DNA from: Stictocephala bisonia
Taxonomy: Eukaryota; Arthropoda; Insecta; Hemiptera; Membracidae
DNA: 64,000 bases
Reading direction: 5' to 3'
Assembly: GCA_035578905.1 (NCBI GenBank)
Contig: JAQJVL010000620.1
Span: forward strand, 186,001 to 250,000
Every line of letters starts with the position of its first letter. The stretch's first letter is position 1. Below the pieces are notes generated by a model. It was given only the letters and a program-made list of their open reading frames with translations. It had not been told where the DNA came from and ran no database searches. A program made the translations under genes and the position numbers. Below are positions 59,961 to 64,000 of this stretch, piece after piece.

Positions 59961-60003
59961 TGCATATCAAAACTCCAATGTACGAAGAAACAACAGGTTC
60001 TGA
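59961..60003 (+). CDS. HNRNPK: hnRNP K terminal coding exon, copy 1
   Basis: After the acceptor TTTTTGTTTTAG, the first T completes the Ser codon left by the KH3 exon (AG + T), giving SAYQNSNVRRNNRF and TGA at 60001-60003. The C-terminus corresponds to the short tail after LLQ in hnRNP K (human LLQNSVKQYSGKFF). Phase, splice site and tail type agree. The second copy is 271 bp downstream. Confidence 0.82.
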
Positions 60004-60231
60004 TCTCAACAGTTCAAATTTAGTCAGCTGTCATTTTAGTTAAACATTTACGCGAAAATAATAGTTTATATTTTTTTACTTGTACAAAATATTAGTTTTT
60101 CTAATCTAACATAAAATAAATCTTTTAACAAATAGATAATTTATACAATACTTTCAATACTATTGGTTCAATGTATTAACATTATTGTTGTTTAATGGTT
60201 TTTTTTATTTAACTTGTAATTTTTGTTTCAG

Positions 60232-60274
60232 TGTATATCAAAACTCCAATGTACGAAGAAACAACAGGTTCTGA
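60232..60274 (+). CDS. HNRNPK: hnRNP K terminal coding exon, copy 2 (tandem duplicate)
   Basis: Identical to copy 1 except GTA for GCA, giving SVYQNSNVRRNNRF and TGA at 60272-60274. The acceptor is TTTTTGTTTCAG, closer to consensus than copy 1 (CAG rather than TAG), and SV matches the usual hnRNP K tail (human QNSVKQY), so this copy may be the ancestral or preferred one. The two would be alternative last exons using the same upstream donor; if copy 1 is used, copy 2 lies in the 3' UTR. Confidence 0.8.
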
Positions 60275-60696
60275 TCTCAACAGTTCAAATTTAGTCAGCT
60301 GTCATTTTAGTTAAACATTTACGCGAAAATAATAGTTTATATTTTTTTACTTGTACAAAATATTAGTTGATTTTTAGCATTTCTGTTTTTAAACCGACAT
60401 GGAACCACTTTGTTGTTTTGTGATTCTGATTACATTTTTGCATATAATGTACAAAAAACAGACCATATTTATTACTTCATAGGTTAGCTAGTACACTTTG
60501 CTTGGAGCTGTCAACTTCTTTGTGTCACATTAAACATTCTTAATAGTTATTTTAATATTAAGACTAATTTAATAGTTATATTTCTTGACATGTTCAATAT
60601 GCCAAGGGTGTTTTGTAATTGTGTTTTAATTGATAACGGTAATATAGTCAAAGCTGACCACACTAATATACATTGCATTTGATTGTCTGTCTTCCT

Positions 60697-60777
60697 AATA
60701 AACTACAGTCTTATGAAGTATCCTACTTTTAATAAAACAGATTTTTTGTAGTAGTGTGTATCAGCAGTTTCAATAAA
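60697..60777 (+). promoter_or_regulatory. Cluster of three polyadenylation signals
   Basis: AATAAA occurs at 60697-60702, 60731-60736 and 60772-60777, followed by T/GT-rich sequence. It is well placed to end the hnRNP K 3' UTR about 0.5 kb after the stop codons. In such AT-rich DNA AATAAA is frequent, so this is plausible rather than proved. Confidence 0.45.
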
Positions 60778-61148
60778 AGTAAATATGTTTAATGAGTTTT
60801 ACTGTCCTAAACCAATTCATAAACAATTAATTTGTTTTTGAGATACAAATATATTTAGAACCAAGGTTATTTTATTTTTTTAAATTAAATTGAGCTCTAG
60901 TCCACATAAGAGGGGAGTGGATTACTGTACACAGAGAAGAGAGTACTGTACATCTAGAGTGATGATTCATGTATGGAGAAGGTGACTGAATAATGCGATT
61001 ATGTGACTGTATATTTACAGAGTGTATTTAGCAGTAATATGAGGCAGAGAACTGTGATCATTGATGGTTTCCACAAACTGAATCACTGATTCCCTTTTTC
61101 ACTCAACATTTTTTATCTGTCACTACACATCATCAGACAAGAGCTTAA

Positions 61149-61978
61149 CTCTTTGAATCCTGATTTTTCAATCTAATAGGGTATTTCAATATAGGTTTAT
61201 TTCAATATTCTGGAATATTCCTTAACTATGTTTCTATTTTACTTAAGCGATTTAAAATAATTTAATTTATCACTACATGGAAGACCACCTAGTGATACTA
61301 TGAAAAATGGTGATTTTTTACATAAATCTCAATGTTAACAATGCAGCCATGTTACCCTTCATAGCAATGCTTGAAACCAATGTCAAATACACAAATGTTC
61401 TCAAGAAAACATTTGAAACACACTTTATATTATTATAATTTCAATATAAGTGAGCCTGGTTGTTAAGCTGAATGTATACTTGTTACTAAAAGGGACAGGG
61501 GCAGAGCGGTTACATTCAATATAGCCTGTACGTCCACAGAAATTACACAAATAAATTCACTAAAATTATAAGTATAATTTATTTTGTCACTGGTATTTTG
61601 TGGTAAAAATGAGTATTCTTCATTGTTATTTTGATCATTATGCTCAGATAAATCGCTGAAACAATTTGGACTGAGAAATTGTTCATTTCTTTTTTCCGTA
61701 GTGTAAGTTATCACTCAGTCATTTCGTGTTTACAAACAACTTCAAAAATGCGTTTCCCTCTTTCGAATCTAGTGCAAAATTAAATACAACAAAACACATG
61801 ATAACCTATTGTCAGAACTGTCTCGATGATTGAAGAAGTTGGTTTCTTGACATTTTGTTGATAAATATTAGTAAAAATGATGTGAACTCAACACAATGCG
61901 TCATTGCCGCAACACTGGTGGCAGGCAGCTAGCATACATTACACTAGGCTGTAACACTGCAGCGACAAGACTCAAAGG
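61149..61978. mobile_element. TTAA-flanked piggyBac-like MITE, 830 bp
   Basis: TTAA at 61145-61148 and 61979-61982; ends CTCTTTGAATCCTG and (reverse complement) CCTTTGAGTCTTG. Near the right end GCCGCAACACTGGTGGC (61906-61922) and GCTGTAACACTGCAGC (61948-61963) are a doubled palindromic motif sharing AACACTG. No coding. Confidence 0.75.
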
Positions 61979-63569
61979 TTAAGCTATCACTGTTGCAACG
62001 TAATGACTAAAATTATTGTTTTTTTATATTTTCCACAGCTAACAGAACTTGTTTCAGTAAGAACTCTAGCCTCTGAAGGAATGAATATCAAATTTACATA
62101 TATTAGAAATTGAATTATTCTAGTTAATTCGAGTTAGGACTTATTTGGGTATCTTGAAATTAAGATATTTTGGTATACCTAAATAAATTAACATAATAGA
62201 TATTACTATATACTGAGAAAACAATACTTCTTACTGTCAAAATTAAACATCAACAAAAGAATGGAGGATAATGTTGCACTACTTTAAATTTAAAAATTAT
62301 GAAAGTATGATATAGACATCCTAAGGACATTCGCATCGTTGCAATCACTTACCACTTGTGGCTAGATAACTCTAACCGCTCATGTAAATTTATATAATGA
62401 TTATAAATATTGTATTTTTGCAGTAAAGTATTAATTTGAATAATTGGGGATTTAGATAGTTGGACTTCGGATAGTTCGATTTCTTCTGTATTGAATTTGT
62501 ATGGATTATTGTTGTATTTGTATTCCTTTCTTCGTTTTCCCTAATTTGTTCTAGCAGTAGATGTTTAATAGTTTGACAGTTCTTATACTTTGACAATAGC
62601 AATGTGAAGTAGTAATTATAGTTGATAGCAGGCCATGTGGGATTTGGCCGAGTGTAGGACAACAGGAAGCTAGTTAGCACAGCCAAGAGTCTGGAGTTGC
62701 TGAACATATGATAATGACAGGTCAACAAAATAACATTAAATAGTTAATTAGTTTATTTTAATATTTTTTCCATGGTTAAATATGCGACACACGAAATGTC
62801 ATTCTTGATAATTATAGAAACTCTTATCAACATATGGTCAACTAGCATGAACCTTTAATAATCATAAAGGGTTCACTATAACTAATTATAATAATAAACA
62901 CGAACCATACAATTGAAATAGAAAAGCATGTGGCACGCTGATGGTAAAATTGCATTGCTACTACAGTATAGAGTTTTTCTGCCGACCTTCCAGCATTAGT
63001 TTGGGAAACGGCCACCTGTACATATATAACTACTACATTCAGTAGCCTTGTATCAAATCAGATGGACGTACAATGTTTCAGTAATAAATAGATATTTTTA
63101 ACTTTTGTCAAATTTTTTATAAGAAAAATACAGTACCAAAAGAAAGTTGGTCTTTTTTCTTGTCTGCTTTACATTCTTAATAATTCATTATTTTGATACT
63201 TCTACTACTCCGTAGTTAACAAAGTGTCAAATTTTTAAAACTATTGAGATTTTACTGTATTGTTCTGGAGGATATAGTTTAATCAGAATGAACCAAAACC
63301 AGGCTAACAAGACAAAACTGTACATTAATAGGTACAATGTGTAAAATTATAAAAGTCAACATTTTCCAAGCATTTACAATTACTTTTACTCTATTACAAA
63401 CATTTTTTTTATTGGTATAAATACAACATATATCCAAACACAATAGACCAAAGAGGCGGTTTTATATACCATTAAGAATAATTTTGGTAAATATTTTATT
63501 AAATTTTAAAGACTACATTTTTAAAGGACCCTACACATAGTATGACTACTGTTAATATTTAGTATGGTA

Positions 63570-63640
63570 CAGTAATCCTCTGATTACCAAATCTTCTGAT
63601 ATCTGAACCGAGAAAAAAAAAACAGCACAGTATTCTGAAC
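63570..63640. mobile_element. Possible Tigger-like terminal repeat
   Basis: TA + CAGTAATCCTCTGATTACC then AAATCTTCTGATATCTGAACC resembles Tigger/pogo MITE ends. No partner end is found before the window ends. Confidence 0.25.
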
Positions 63641-64000
63641 GCTCAAAGTGAGGAAGTATCGTTTATAGGTCACTTAAAAAAGGATTTTCATTTCATAGCG
63701 TGTTACCAACTACTTAAGAGTGCGCAATTTTCAAGGCTGGGCAGATAAGAGGAAGAGAGGTCAATTTGAATGTGTGCACATTTTATAGTTTATATGCTAT
63801 CATTCTAGTTTAATAGGCTCCATTTACTACAATCACAGATAAGAAAGAAACAGGTTGCATTCAAAATAGTGCACTTAATGTGTTAGCAGTTATTCATCCT
63901 ATCTGCCATGCAATGGCAGGGCCAGAACCTTCTTTATTCCTCCCTAATCCTTTAGGATAAACATAGTAATTATTATTCCTGTTATATAAAGATGTAGATT

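Larger units (their letters stand above)
59831..60368. repeat. HNRNPK: Tandem duplication (about 269 bp) including the terminal exon
   Basis: Unit 1 is 59831-60099 and unit 2 60100-60368; offset 269 bp at the start and 271 bp after a 2-bp poly(T) difference. I see only three substitutions apart from that indel: TTTTAAT/TTTCAAT, TTTTAG/TTTCAG at the acceptor, and GCA/GTA in the coding part. Each unit holds intron end, acceptor, last codons, stop and 3' UTR start. Confidence 0.95.
1..60777 (+). other. HNRNPK: hnRNP K-type gene (3' part), transcribed left to right
   Basis: Eight exons in order on the + strand encode the end of KH domain 1, KH2, a Gly/Arg-rich linker and KH3, as in hnRNP K, a poly(C)-binding nuclear protein acting in transcription, splicing, export and translation. 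Phases join exactly: from the first full codon to the stop the exons total 942 nt, giving 313 residues plus a stop. KH2 and KH3 both carry the GKGG form of the GXXG nucleic-acid loop. The 5' end (promoter, start codon, first part of KH1) is left of the window. The right limit is set by a cluster of AATAAA signals and is a guess. Introns reach 26 kb and are packed with transposons. The family assignment is secure; a specific insect orthologue name (bancal) is inference. Confidence 0.93.
60778..64000. other. Downstream region, no gene recognised
   Basis: Apart from a TTAA MITE and a possible Tigger-like end, this 3.2 kb is AT-rich sequence. The minus-strand open frames at 61463-61714 and 62390-62728 have no recognisable domain and the first lies within the MITE. 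Confidence 0.6.

Noticed and set aside
62390..62728. 112-codon minus-strand frame downstream of the gene
   Set aside because: Low-complexity Asn/Ile/Tyr-rich translation typical of AT-rich noncoding DNA; no domain.

Overview
The window is AT-rich, intron- and transposon-laden animal DNA. Its only host gene that I recognise is a hnRNP K-type triple-KH RNA-binding protein on the + strand (the family of vertebrate HNRNPK and Drosophila bancal). Exon structure, very long introns and the mixture of TTAA elements, hAT, Tigger/pogo, mariner, Penelope-like and CR1/Jockey-like LINE relics fit an arthropod, probably an insect; that placement is inference. No bacterial, organellar or viral sequence is evident.

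Host gene: eight consecutive coding exons can be joined with the frame kept throughout (1138-1213, 5036-5149, 6546-6674, 13096-13319, 14699-14760, 40934-41058, 45449-45618, then a terminal exon at 59961-60003 or its tandem copy 60232-60274). They cover the end of KH1, all of KH2, the Gly/Arg-rich linker, the linker end, all of KH3 and the C-terminus. The first part of KH1, the start codon and the promoter lie left of the window. The last coding exon is present twice in a 0.27-kb tandem duplication; the two copies would differ by Ala versus Val in the tail. A 28-nt candidate microexon and a retained-intron stop give two further possible C-termini.

Introns: almost everything else is transposons lying in the introns. 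Eight well-supported TTAA-flanked piggyBac-like elements occur (one carries a decayed transposase at 15.8-17.5 kb), most with a doubled palindromic motif near one end. The 26-kb intron (14761-40933) also holds a multi-level nest at 20.3-25.3 kb (Tigger-like MITE containing a hAT-like element containing a near-complete Tigger and a TTAA MITE), a Penelope-like element with GIY-YIG domain, two hammerhead-ribozyme-bearing terminal repeats and an 11-bp target-site duplication (26.4-29.6 kb), and a 6.9-kb hAT-type element whose transposase is open except for one frame break at a C-run (31.5-38.4 kb). Other elements: hAT MITEs with clear 8-bp target duplications (9.9-12.2 and 46.6-48.9 kb), a DD41D mariner-type element (55.5-56.8 kb), LINE fragments on the minus strand (39.1-39.9, 42.1-42.5, 52.9-54.8 kb), a Helitron-like 3' end (3.8 kb) and several large fold-back repeats.

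Most unusual: the duplicated terminal exon; a 203-bp inverted repeat with no visible mismatch and a hammerhead-like core in each arm, inserted 174 nt downstream of the Gly-rich exon and flanked by a 10-bp target duplication; and the recurring doubled palindromes in the TTAA elements. All boundaries were read by eye; no alignment or folding program was run.
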